The notes under the pieces: model-generated | Seen by the model: the letters and a program-made list of their open reading frames with translations, nothing else | Database searches by the model: none | Told to the model about the DNA's origin: nothing | Position numbers and translations under genes: made by a program | In this document: positions 1-6,011 of the stretch, one piece after another | How positions within the stretch are numbered: the stretch's first letter is position 1 | Layout: every line of letters begins with the position of its first letter | Source: an uncultured Roseburia sp. | GTDB taxonomy: Bacteria; Bacillota; Clostridia; Lachnospirales; Lachnospiraceae | Assembly (NCBI GenBank): GCA_934307185.1 | Contig: CAKRCJ010000146.1 | Span: forward strand, 1 to 6,011 | Length of the DNA: 6,011 bases | Direction of reading: 5' to 3'

Positions 1-1583
1 GTGTGAGGTGGGCGCTTAGGGCAGAGCTTATCATTGCCATGATTTATGGAATTGCAAATGCGTATGTGGTAAGGTTTCGAACCAATCCGATTGTGCCATG
101 GGATATTTTTTCCTGGAAAACAGCGGCAAGCGTGGCATCAAATTATGATTTTATTCCGGATAGCAGAATGATAATTGTATCCATTATTTTCCTTGCTATT
201 ATCGCTGCGCTGCATTTTATCAATTTGAAGTTCTCTGGAATAAAGTTCTGGAAGCGGTTACTGCCTGCAGCAGGAATTTGTATAGTTTTGTGCCTGTTTG
301 TAAATTTATTGCAGGACGAAGAATTTCAGACAGAACATAGATTGTATCCATTTTTGTTTACGCCGGTGTATATGACGCAGGTGAATGGCATGGCAGTTAC
401 GTTTGCAATGGATTTGGCATATGTTACAGTGGAAAAACCAGCCGGGTACGATGCGGCAAAGGAACAGGCATTATTGCAAAGCTATGAGGAAGGGGAAAAC
501 CAGGAAGAACTGCCTAATCTGATTGTTGTTATGAACGAGTCCTTTTCGGATCTTGCAGTATTAGGGGATTTTATTTCCAGTGAAGATTATATGCCATATC
601 TGCACAGCTTACAGAAAGGGGCAGAAAATACAATTACAGGTTACTTAAATGTATCGGTTTGTGGTGGAAATACAGCAAACACCGAATTTGAATTTTTGAC
701 CGGAAATACGATGGCATTTCTGCCACAGGGAAGTATTCCATATCAGCAGTATATTACAGAGGAAATACCGGCACTTCCATCTTATCTTGCATCGTTAGGA
801 TATCAGACGGTTGCAACGCATCCTTATTATGCGGACGGCTGGGACAGAGACCGGATTTATCCGCTGCTTGGATTTTCTGACAGTATTTTTAAAGATAAAT
901 ATTTAAGCAGCACATATATAAGAAAATATGTCAGTGACGACAGCTGCGTGAATAAAATTATAGATATTTACGAGAAAAAGGAAGCAGGGACGCCATTATT
1001 CGTTTTTAATGTAACAATGCAAAATCATGGCGGTTATACAGACCTTTATGATAATTTTACACCGGATATTACAGTGGAAGGGACAAGCAGTACCGCATTA
1101 AGCCAGTATTTGTCACTGGTAAAATTATCTGATAAAGCATTGGAAAAATTAATCAGTTATTTTGAAAATGCGGATGAAAAGACAATTGTAGTATTTTTTG
1201 GAGATCATCAGCCGAATGATACAGTTGCAGCGCCTGTTTTAAACTTAAATGGAATGACAACGAAGACGCTGACAGAGGAAGAGACAAAGTTAAGGTATGA
1301 GGTGCCTTATGTCATCTGGGCAAATTATGATATCGGGGAAGAGACAGAAAAAGATACCAGTGTCAATTATCTGGCAGCAGAAGTTTTAAAGGCAGCAGGA
1401 ATTCCGACAGATGCTTATCAGTCCTATTTATTAAACCTTAAACAGGAGTACCCGATAGTTTCAGCAATGAGAGTGCTTAAAAAAGATGGAACGGATACTA
1501 ATGCCACAGCTTTAAAAGAGGAATTAAAAGAATATCAGAGCCTGCAGTATTATCAGTTATTTGACTCGAAAAAAGAAAATTAA
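1..1583 (+). CDS. LTA synthase family (LtaS/MdoB-like) membrane sulfatase-fold protein, 5'-partial
   Basis: Probable glycerolphosphate (or related) transferase that builds a lipoteichoic-acid-like polymer on the outer face of the membrane. The frame is open to the left edge; the first full codon is a GTG at position 3, probably an internal Val, so residues are numbered from it and the true start lies upstream. About 526 residues are present, against roughly 600-650 usual for the family. Hydrophobic segments at about 4-23, 56-73 and 86-103 are the last membrane helices; earlier ones are missing. The extracellular alkaline-phosphatase-like domain starts near 170. Visible active-site elements are MNESFSD (Glu179, metal), GGNTANTEFE (Thr224, the expected nucleophile, equivalent to Thr300 of S. 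aureus LtaS), HPYYADGWDRDR (273-284), TMQNHGGY (His342) and FFGDHQPN (Asp401-His402, metal). All key residues are present, so it is probably active. Family assignment is firm; whether the product is true LTA or another polymer is not determinable. The YfhO-family gene follows after 15 bases, probably in the same transcript. Confidence 0.93.
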   Translation, partial: VRWALRAELIIAMIYGIANAYVVRFRTNPIVPWDIFSWKTAASVASNYDFIPDSRMIIVSIIFLAIIAALHFINLKFSGIKFWKRLLPAAGICIVLCLFVNLLQDEEFQTEHRLYPFLFTPVYMTQVNGMAVTFAMDLAYVTVEKPAGYDAAKEQALLQSYEEGENQEELPNLIVVMNESFSDLAVLGDFISSEDYMPYLHSLQKGAENTITGYLNVSVCGGNTANTEFEFLTGNTMAFLPQGSIPYQQYITEEIPALPSYLASLGYQTVATHPYYADGWDRDRIYPLLGFSDSIFKDKYLSSTYIRKYVSDDSCVNKIIDIYEKKEAGTPLFVFNVTMQNHGGYTDLYDNFTPDITVEGTSSTALSQYLSLVKLSDKALEKLISYFENADEKTIVVFFGDHQPNDTVAAPVLNLNGMTTKTLTEEETKLRYEVPYVIWANYDIGEETEKDTSVNYLAAEVLKAAGIPTDAYQSYLLNLKQEYPIVSAMRVLKKDGTDTNATALKEELKEYQSLQYYQLFDSKKEN

Positions 1584-1598
1584 GGAATTGAAAGTGTA

Positions 1599-4130
1599 AT
1601 GAAAAAAAAGAAACAGAATCCGATGAAAACACAAAAATGGGTGGAATATCTGCCAATCATTGCGGCATTTGTAATACCACTTATGATAACCATTATTATC
1701 TGTATTGACCATGAAGTTTATCCTTTTGGCGACAAATGTCTTTTACAGGTAGATATGTATCATCAGTATTGTCCGTTTTTTACAGAATTTATGAATAAAT
1801 TAAAAGACGGGGAAAGCCTTATGTATTCCTGGACAATCGGGTTAGGTTCTGATTTTGTGTCCCTGTTTGCGTATTATCTTGCAAGTCCGCTAAACTGGTT
1901 TATTCTGCTTTGCCCAAAAAATCATGTCATAGAATTTATGTCCATTCTTATGATTCTTCGGATTGCACTCTGTGGTTTTACGTTTGCATGGTATTTAAAA
2001 CAGCATTTTAAAACGAACCATCCTGCAATTGCGGTTTTCGGAACAGCATATGCATTGTCAGCTTTTATGGCAGCATATGCATGGAATGTTATGTGGATTG
2101 ACTGTCTGGTATTAGCACCACTTATCATTCTTGGATTGGAAAAAATGGTGGAAGAGAAAAAGCCGGTTCTTTATTATGTGACACTGGCAGTTTCGATTTT
2201 GTCAAATTATTACATTTCAATTATGATTTGCATTTTTCTTGTGCTCTGGTTTCTGATTCTGTTATTTCAGACAAAGAAAAATAAAATTGCAGCATGCTTA
2301 CGTTTTGTCTGGTATTCCCTGCTTGCAGGAGGTACGGGGGCAGTTCTGCTAATCCCGGAAGCAATTATATTAGGAGAGAGCGGTTCAAAAGGAATTTCAT
2401 TTCCGGACGCAGTGGAATGGTATTTTAATCTCATTGCAGAATTAGGAAGAAGCTGCATTATGGTGGATACCTACACGGGAAGAGACCATTGGCCGAACTT
2501 GTACAGTGGAGCATTTACGTTATTTTTGATTTTGCTGTTTGTGTGTAACTGCAAAATCGGCTGGAAGGAAAAATTGCCGAAGCTGTTTTTGCTTTTGTTT
2601 TTTGTTGTAAGCTTTTCAAATAATATGCTTGATTTTATCTGGCATGGACTGCATTTCCCGGACTCACTGCCGGGCAGACAGAGCTTTTTATACAGCTTTT
2701 TGCTGCTTAGCCTGTGTTTTGAAGTTATTTTAAATATGGAAGGAAACCGGTGGTACGAGGCAATTGCTGCACTTATTATTGATATTGTATTTTTGTTTTT
2801 TGCACATCACTGGTCAGACAGTGAGATGATTATGACGGACAGCTTCTTTTTGACAGCTGCGTTTATTGTCTGCTATGCAGTGCTGCTTTTCTTCTGGTAT
2901 GGTGGAAAAGAAAAAGCAAGGGAAACGGTTTTTTTACTCACATCTGTTGTGGTACTTACAGAACTTACCATTAATTTTGATATAACTGGGTTAGATACCG
3001 TTACTCGGTCTTCTTATGTGAATAACCGGGAAGATTACGAGACAGTTTTAAATGAGGCAAAAAAACAGGAAACGGAAAATGCAAATGCAGTGTTTTACCG
3101 GACGGAAGAGTTAGAACGTAAAACAAAAAATGATGCAGCCTTATCAGGCTATTATTCAGCAACACAGTTTTCTTCACTTATGAATATTAATGTGAGTCAT
3201 ATTTATCAGAATCTCGGCATGGAGGGCGGAAAGAATTTTTATTGCGTGAATGGTGCAACACCATTAATTTCTGCCATGCTTTCTTTAAAATATGTGATTG
3301 CCGATAATTCTATGGAGGAAAATCCGATCAGAAGGCTTGTCGCGTTGTCCGGCAATACCTATTTGTACGAAAATCAATATGTGCTTCCGCTTGGGTTTAT
3401 GATGGATGCAGATGTGATTAATGCATGGGATTATAAAAATGGAGGTGCAATCCAAAATCAGAATGAGTTAGCGTATCTGCTCGGTGCGAAAGAAGAAATG
3501 TTAAGTGAAATTCCATCCACATCGGAGGCAGGAGTTTCTACGATTGATGTAGAACAGGACGGATATATATTTGCAACGTATCATTCCATTACGTCAGATA
3601 ATCTGGAGGAAGAAATTTCTGACGGAAGAACAAAATCCTTTACGAAGGCTTCCCACGGATATACGTTAGACCTTGGCTATGTAAAAGCAGGGGAGCAGAT
3701 TAAAATAACAAACACGAATAATGAAAACGTGCAGATTACGGCTTATGTTTTAAATTTACAGGCGGTAGATGAGGCATATCAGACATTAAACGAACAGACG
3801 ATGACACTTACCTCTTTTTCGGATAAAAAAATTACAGGAAATATTAACGTGGAAAAAGAGGGAAATCTGATTTTTTCCATTGCAAAGGAAGATGGATGGA
3901 AAGTTTTCGTAGACGGGGTGGAAACAGAAAGTATTATGTTTGCTGATGCATTCATCAGTATCCCTTTATCAAAGGGATGTCATGAAATAGAATTAAAATA
4001 TGAAACACCTGGATTGAAACAGGGAGCAGCTGTCAGTCTGATATGCGTGGCACTGTTTGCAGTGTCTGTGATTTTACAAAGAAAAAAGTATCTTTTCCGG
4101 AAACTTGTTACGAAAAAGGTTCTGTGTTAA
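1599..4130 (+). CDS. yfhO: YfhO-family multi-spanning membrane protein (putative GT-C-type glycosyltransferase)
   Basis: An 843-residue integral membrane protein of the YfhO family. Members in Bacillus and Listeria are implicated in transferring sugars from lipid carriers to lipoteichoic acid outside the membrane; that role here is inferred. Hydrophobic helices are seen at about 17-36, 86-105, 112-133, 143-160, 165-182, 190-224, 236-258, 302-318, 327-340, 362-378, 386-403, 413-434 and 443-460. A mainly hydrophilic, presumably extracellular domain (about 465-805) follows, then one last helix (808-826) and a basic tail. Family hallmarks include the early loop QVDMYHQY with Asp52 (acidic residue in the first outer loop, as in GT-C enzymes), the polar GLGSDF segment (81-86), PDSLPGRQSFL (354-364), and GWKVFVDG (766-773) near the end. 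The ATG at 1599 is preceded by AAGGAA (1582-1587) overlapping the upstream stop codon, with a rather long 11-base gap; Met9 at 1623 is a less supported alternative. The short gap after the LtaS-like gene suggests co-transcription and a shared polymer. Confidence 0.9.
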   Translation: MKKKKQNPMKTQKWVEYLPIIAAFVIPLMITIIICIDHEVYPFGDKCLLQVDMYHQYCPFFTEFMNKLKDGESLMYSWTIGLGSDFVSLFAYYLASPLNWFILLCPKNHVIEFMSILMILRIALCGFTFAWYLKQHFKTNHPAIAVFGTAYALSAFMAAYAWNVMWIDCLVLAPLIILGLEKMVEEKKPVLYYVTLAVSILSNYYISIMICIFLVLWFLILLFQTKKNKIAACLRFVWYSLLAGGTGAVLLIPEAIILGESGSKGISFPDAVEWYFNLIAELGRSCIMVDTYTGRDHWPNLYSGAFTLFLILLFVCNCKIGWKEKLPKLFLLLFFVVSFSNNMLDFIWHGLHFPDSLPGRQSFLYSFLLLSLCFEVILNMEGNRWYEAIAALIIDIVFLFFAHHWSDSEMIMTDSFFLTAAFIVCYAVLLFFWYGGKEKARETVFLLTSVVVLTELTINFDITGLDTVTRSSYVNNREDYETVLNEAKKQETENANAVFYRTEELERKTKNDAALSGYYSATQFSSLMNINVSHIYQNLGMEGGKNFYCVNGATPLISAMLSLKYVIADNSMEENPIRRLVALSGNTYLYENQYVLPLGFMMDADVINAWDYKNGGAIQNQNELAYLLGAKEEMLSEIPSTSEAGVSTIDVEQDGYIFATYHSITSDNLEEEISDGRTKSFTKASHGYTLDLGYVKAGEQIKITNTNNENVQITAYVLNLQAVDEAYQTLNEQTMTLTSFSDKKITGNINVEKEGNLIFSIAKEDGWKVFVDGVETESIMFADAFISIPLSKGCHEIELKYETPGLKQGAAVSLICVALFAVSVILQRKKYLFRKLVTKKVLC

Positions 4131-4133
4131 AAT
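4105..4133 (+). promoter_or_regulatory. Candidate sigma-A promoter for the FlK-like thioesterase gene
   Basis: A -35-like TTGTTA (4105-4110) is followed by exactly 17 bases and a -10-like TAAAAT (4128-4133). A TG at 4125-4126 is placed as in extended -10 promoters. The elements match the consensus at 4 of 6 and 5 of 6 positions. The start of transcription would be near 4140, about 50 bases before the ATG at 4194. The -10 box begins with the TAA stop codon of the YfhO-family gene, so the promoter lies inside the end of that gene. It is a pattern match in A/T-rich DNA and read-through from upstream also remains possible. Confidence 0.45.
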
Positions 4134-4181
4134 AGGGAAAAAGTCAATTGGTAAAAAACTGGTTACATAGAGAAAGTGAAA

Positions 4182-4186
4182 AGAGG
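4182..4186 (+). promoter_or_regulatory. Ribosome binding site that sets the FlK-like gene start
   Basis: AGAGG ends 7 bases before the ATG at 4194, ideal Shine-Dalgarno spacing. It lies downstream of the alternative in-frame GTG at 4176, so it cannot serve that codon. This supports the ATG as the real start and removes six residues (MKRGRK) from the longer prediction. Confidence 0.7.
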
Positions 4187-4193
4187 TAGAAAA

Positions 4194-4589
4194 ATGCTGC
4201 AGACAGGTATTAAAGGAGAATCAAAAGAAATAGTAAACGAAGCAAATTGTGCGCTCACAATGAAAAGCGGGGAGCTAAAAGTATATGCAACACCATCCAT
4301 GATTGCCCTGATGGAGCAGGCTGCTTATAAAAGTGTTGCAGCAGAGCTTGAAGAAGGAAAGGGAACGGTGGGAACACTGATGAATGTATCCCATATTTCA
4401 GCAACTCCGCTTGGAATGGAAGTGACTGCAAAAAGCGAGTTAGTGGAGATTGACCGCAAAAGACTGGTATTTAAAGTGGAAGCCTTTGATGAATGTGGAA
4501 AAATAGGTGAGGGAACCCATGAACGTTTCATTATAGACAATCAGGCTTTTCAGGAAAAAACGGATAACAAACAGAAAAAAACACTCTAA
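4194..4589 (+). CDS. FlK-like hotdog-fold acyl-CoA thioesterase
   Basis: A 131-residue single-domain hotdog protein, probably a cytosolic thioesterase hydrolysing a small acyl-CoA. It resembles FlK, the fluoroacetyl-CoA thioesterase of Streptomyces cattleya. Numbered from the ATG, YATPSMIALMEQA carries Thr33 and Glu41 and NVSHISATPLGM carries His67; these match the FlK triad Thr42/Glu50/His76 with identical spacing. Gly60 and Arg111 (GTHERF) also fall where FlK has Gly69 and Arg120. From my memory of the FlK sequence, its gating Phe36 aligns with Glu27 here, so true fluoroacetyl-CoA selectivity is unlikely. The start is chosen at 4194 because AGAGG (4182-4186) sits correctly before it; a GTG at 4176 gives six more residues without a good ribosome site. 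A candidate promoter (4105-4133) precedes it. The C-terminus is a charged Lys/Gln-rich tail after about residue 118. Another hotdog gene of a different subfamily follows after 83 bases. The family call is strong; the substrate is unknown. Confidence 0.85.
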   Translation: MLQTGIKGESKEIVNEANCALTMKSGELKVYATPSMIALMEQAAYKSVAAELEEGKGTVGTLMNVSHISATPLGMEVTAKSELVEIDRKRLVFKVEAFDECGKIGEGTHERFIIDNQAFQEKTDNKQKKTL

Positions 4590-4592
4590 AAT

Positions 4593-4621
4593 TTGAAATA
4601 AAAGTTCCGAAGTGCTAATAT
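4593..4621 (+). promoter_or_regulatory. Candidate sigma-A promoter for the YbgC-like thioesterase gene
   Basis: A -35-like TTGAAA (4593-4598) and a -10-like TAATAT (4616-4621) are separated by exactly 17 bases, with a TG at 4613-4614 in the extended -10 position. Matches to consensus are 5 of 6 and 4 of 6. It lies just after the stop codon of the preceding thioesterase gene, in the only sizeable gap before the ATG at 4673. Transcription would start near 4628, giving a leader of about 45 bases. No operator-like dyad or terminator is seen in the gap. Confidence 0.55.
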
Positions 4622-4672
4622 AGTCACAGAGTATCTGACAGCAAATGGAGAAAGAAAGGTAGTGACAGTATC

Positions 4673-5143
4673 ATGGCTGGAAAAGAGATTAAAATTTATG
4701 ATGCGGAGGATGAAAATTTAAAAATACGTCCGTATGAGCATCATGCAAAGTATTATGAGACAGACCAGATGGGCATTATCCATCATTCCAATTACATTAA
4801 ATGGATGGAAGAAGCGAGAATGGATTTGATGGAGCAGATTGGACTAAGCTATAAGCAGATGGAGGAGATAGAGATTATAAGTCCTGTTTTATCCGTATCC
4901 TGCGAATATCATAGTATGGTACATTTTGATGATACGGTTGTGATTGAAACAAAAATTACCAAATATAACGGAATAAAAATGGACGTAGAGTACCGGATGA
5001 CAGACAAGGAGACAGGAGAGCTGCGCACAACGGCAAAAAGCTCCCACTGCTTTTTGAACCGGTCCGGCAGACCTATTTCATTGAAACGCTCCTATCCGGA
5101 GATTGACACGAAGTTTTTTGAATTTTCCGGAGAGAATGCTTAA
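4673..5143 (+). CDS. YbgC/4HBT-family hotdog acyl-CoA thioesterase
   Basis: A 156-residue cytosolic hotdog protein of the YbgC/4-hydroxybenzoyl-CoA thioesterase family, expected to hydrolyse acyl-CoA or acyl-ACP thioesters. The family signature is clear at 27-46: YYETDQMGIIHHSNYIKWME, with Asp31 as the catalytic acid seen in 4HBT and YbgC proteins and the helix EEARMDLMEQIGL following it. Strand regions around 72-95 and 100-130 complete the single hotdog domain. About 15 residues of extra, charged N-terminal sequence precede the fold. In Proteobacteria YbgC sits with the Tol-Pal genes; that context is absent here, and in Firmicutes such proteins are usually free-standing, so the substrate is unknown. 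The ATG at 4673 has only a distant AAAGG (4655-4659, 13-base gap); no better in-frame start exists upstream. It likely has its own promoter (4593-4621) and, lacking a terminator after it, may be co-transcribed with the aminopeptidase gene 41 bases downstream. Confidence 0.9.
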   Translation: MAGKEIKIYDAEDENLKIRPYEHHAKYYETDQMGIIHHSNYIKWMEEARMDLMEQIGLSYKQMEEIEIISPVLSVSCEYHSMVHFDDTVVIETKITKYNGIKMDVEYRMTDKETGELRTTAKSSHCFLNRSGRPISLKRSYPEIDTKFFEFSGENA

Positions 5144-5171
5144 AAAGTGACAGAGACAGTAAACAGAAAGC

Positions 5172-5178
5172 GAGGAAG
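5172..5178 (+). promoter_or_regulatory. Ribosome binding site for the GTG-started aminopeptidase P gene
   Basis: GAGGAAG ends 6 bases before the GTG at 5185, a strong Shine-Dalgarno match. It fixes this non-ATG codon as the start, since the next in-frame ATG (5221, residue 13) would cut into the conserved first helix of the protein. Confidence 0.75.
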
Positions 5179-5184
5179 TTAAAA

Positions 5185-6011
5185 GTGATACCAGAGAGAT
5201 TAGCTGCGCTCCGTGAGGAAATGAAGCGCAGAGGAATAGATATTTATGTTGTACCGACAGCTGATTTTCATGAGTCAGAATATGTGGGAGAGCATTTTAA
5301 GGCGAGAAAGTTTATTACAGGATTTACCGGTTCTGCGGGAACAGCGGTGATTACACTTACAGAGGCAGGACTTTGGACTGACGGGCGTTACTTTGTCCAG
5401 GCAGAAAAGCAGTTAGAGGGAAGCACTGTTACCTTATACCGTATGGCAGAAGAAGGGGTTCCTACGGTAGAAGAATTTGTTAAAGACAAACTGCCAGAAG
5501 GCGGCTGCCTTGGTTTTGACGGACGCGTTGTAAACGCTGCCTGGGGTGAAAAGTTAGAGAAAATCACAACAGAGAAAAACGGAAAGCTTTATGTGAGCGA
5601 GGATTTGATTGACCTTATCTGGAAAGACCGTCCGGCACTTTCCAAAGCACCGGTATTTCTTCTGGATGAAAAGTATTCCGGAAAGAGCACAAAAGATAAG
5701 CTTAAGGACGTCCGGGCAAAAATGGAAGAAGAGGGCGCAGATACGCACATTCTTACAAGTCTCTGTGATATTGCCTGGTTATTAAATGTCCGTGGCGGGG
5801 ACATCCAGAGCGTGCCGGTTGTGTTATCTTATCTGGTGCTTACAGGGAAAGAATGTATCTGGTTTTTACAGGAAGAGGTTTTAGATGATACCGTCCGTGT
5901 TTACCTTACGGAAAATGGTATTCAGACAAGACCGTATGACGATGTTTATAAATATGTACCACAGATTGCAGCAGACGCAGTTGTATTGATGAACAAGAAT
6001 GGTGTTAATTA
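5185..6011 (+). CDS. pepP: Xaa-Pro aminopeptidase (aminopeptidase P, M24 family), 3'-partial
   Basis: Cytosolic metallopeptidase that removes an N-terminal residue preceding proline. The frame is read from GTG at 5185 (Met-Ile-Pro-Glu-Arg-Leu) and stays open to the right edge, giving 275 codons plus two bases. The first creatinase-like domain (about 1-140) shows the typical elements RGIDIYVVPTADFHESEYV (16-34), FITGFTGSAGTAVI (43-56) and LWTDGRYFVQAEKQL (63-77). A second, related domain begins near 155; ILTSLCDIAWLLNVRGGDI (189-207) is the usual segment at its core. This two-domain layout before the catalytic part is that of the long, roughly 600-residue aminopeptidase P form rather than the short 350-residue PepQ/YpdF type. 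The pita-bread catalytic domain with its Asp/His/Glu metal ligands lies beyond the window, so activity cannot be judged. GTG is supported by GAGGAAG at 5172-5178. It follows the YbgC-like gene by 41 bases with no terminator between, consistent with co-transcription. Confidence 0.92.
   Translation, partial: MIPERLAALREEMKRRGIDIYVVPTADFHESEYVGEHFKARKFITGFTGSAGTAVITLTEAGLWTDGRYFVQAEKQLEGSTVTLYRMAEEGVPTVEEFVKDKLPEGGCLGFDGRVVNAAWGEKLEKITTEKNGKLYVSEDLIDLIWKDRPALSKAPVFLLDEKYSGKSTKDKLKDVRAKMEEEGADTHILTSLCDIAWLLNVRGGDIQSVPVVLSYLVLTGKECIWFLQEEVLDDTVRVYLTENGIQTRPYDDVYKYVPQIAADAVVLMNKNGVN

Noticed and set aside
1602..1609. Run of eight A bases at the start of the YfhO gene, as a possible slippage or phase-variation tract
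   Set aside because: Short A runs encoding Lys are common after start codons in A/T-rich Firmicutes; nothing else suggests phase variation.
1922..2458. Minus-strand open frames (63-68 codons) opposite the YfhO gene
   Set aside because: They lie wholly inside a well-supported coding region, have no ribosome sites or recognisable motifs, and look like antisense shadows.
4176..4193. Alternative GTG start for the FlK-like gene
   Set aside because: No Shine-Dalgarno lies at proper spacing before the GTG, whereas AGAGG is ideally placed for the ATG at 4194.
4325..4540. Minus-strand open frame of 71 codons opposite the FlK-like gene
   Set aside because: The plus strand carries a catalytic triad with family-exact spacing; the antisense frame has low-complexity Ser/Pro composition typical of a shadow.
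4590..4672. Possible terminator or riboswitch in the longest intergenic gap
   Set aside because: No GC-rich stem with a T-run and no recognisable structured leader; the gap is only 83 bases and is explained by a promoter plus short leader.
5103..5146. Perfect TTGACA (5103-5108), and TTGAAT (5118-5123) with TAAAAA (5141-5146), before the aminopeptidase gene
   Set aside because: TTGACA has no acceptable -10 at 16-18 bases. The second pair has 17-base spacing but its -10 lacks the important final T, so it is too weak to call as a promoter.
5554..5804. Two overlapping minus-strand open frames opposite the aminopeptidase P gene
   Set aside because: The plus strand encodes conserved aminopeptidase P sequence continuously from 5185 to the edge; the antisense frames show no family features.

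Overview
The window looks like chromosomal DNA from a low-GC anaerobic Firmicute, most likely a Lachnospiraceae-type Clostridium relative. This rests on the A/T-rich third codon positions, purine-rich Shine-Dalgarno sequences, sigma-A-like promoters and the style of the proteins. The genus cannot be fixed from the sequence alone. All five genes are on the + strand, closely spaced, with no RNA genes, mobile elements, CRISPR arrays or convincing terminators.

Left part (1-4130): a cell-envelope pair. The first gene is cut by the left edge and encodes an LtaS/MdoB-family polyglycerolphosphate synthase-like membrane sulfatase-fold enzyme, with metal and nucleophile residues visible. Fifteen bases downstream is a large YfhO-family multi-spanning membrane protein. 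YfhO proteins are GT-C-like and implicated in decorating lipoteichoic acid with sugars in Bacillus and Listeria. The pair may therefore make and glycosylate one anionic surface polymer; that is inference from family and adjacency.

Middle part (4131-5143): two small hotdog-fold proteins of different subfamilies. The first is FlK-like and keeps, at exact spacing, the Thr/Glu/His triad of fluoroacetyl-CoA thioesterase but apparently not its Phe gate. The second is YbgC/4-hydroxybenzoyl-CoA-thioesterase-like, with the usual catalytic Asp. Each has its own candidate promoter (17-base spacer and an extended TG -10). The first of these reuses the stop codon of the YfhO gene as part of its -10 box.

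Right part (5144-6011): a GTG-started aminopeptidase P (M24 family) gene that runs off the right edge, so only the two creatinase-like N-terminal domains are present and the catalytic domain lies outside.

The envelope pair and the thioesterase/peptidase set look like two neighbouring transcription units rather than one pathway. I did not find clear evidence of a wholly new system. The points most worth following are the LtaS-YfhO pairing, the FlK-like enzyme of unknown substrate, and the promoter arrangement.
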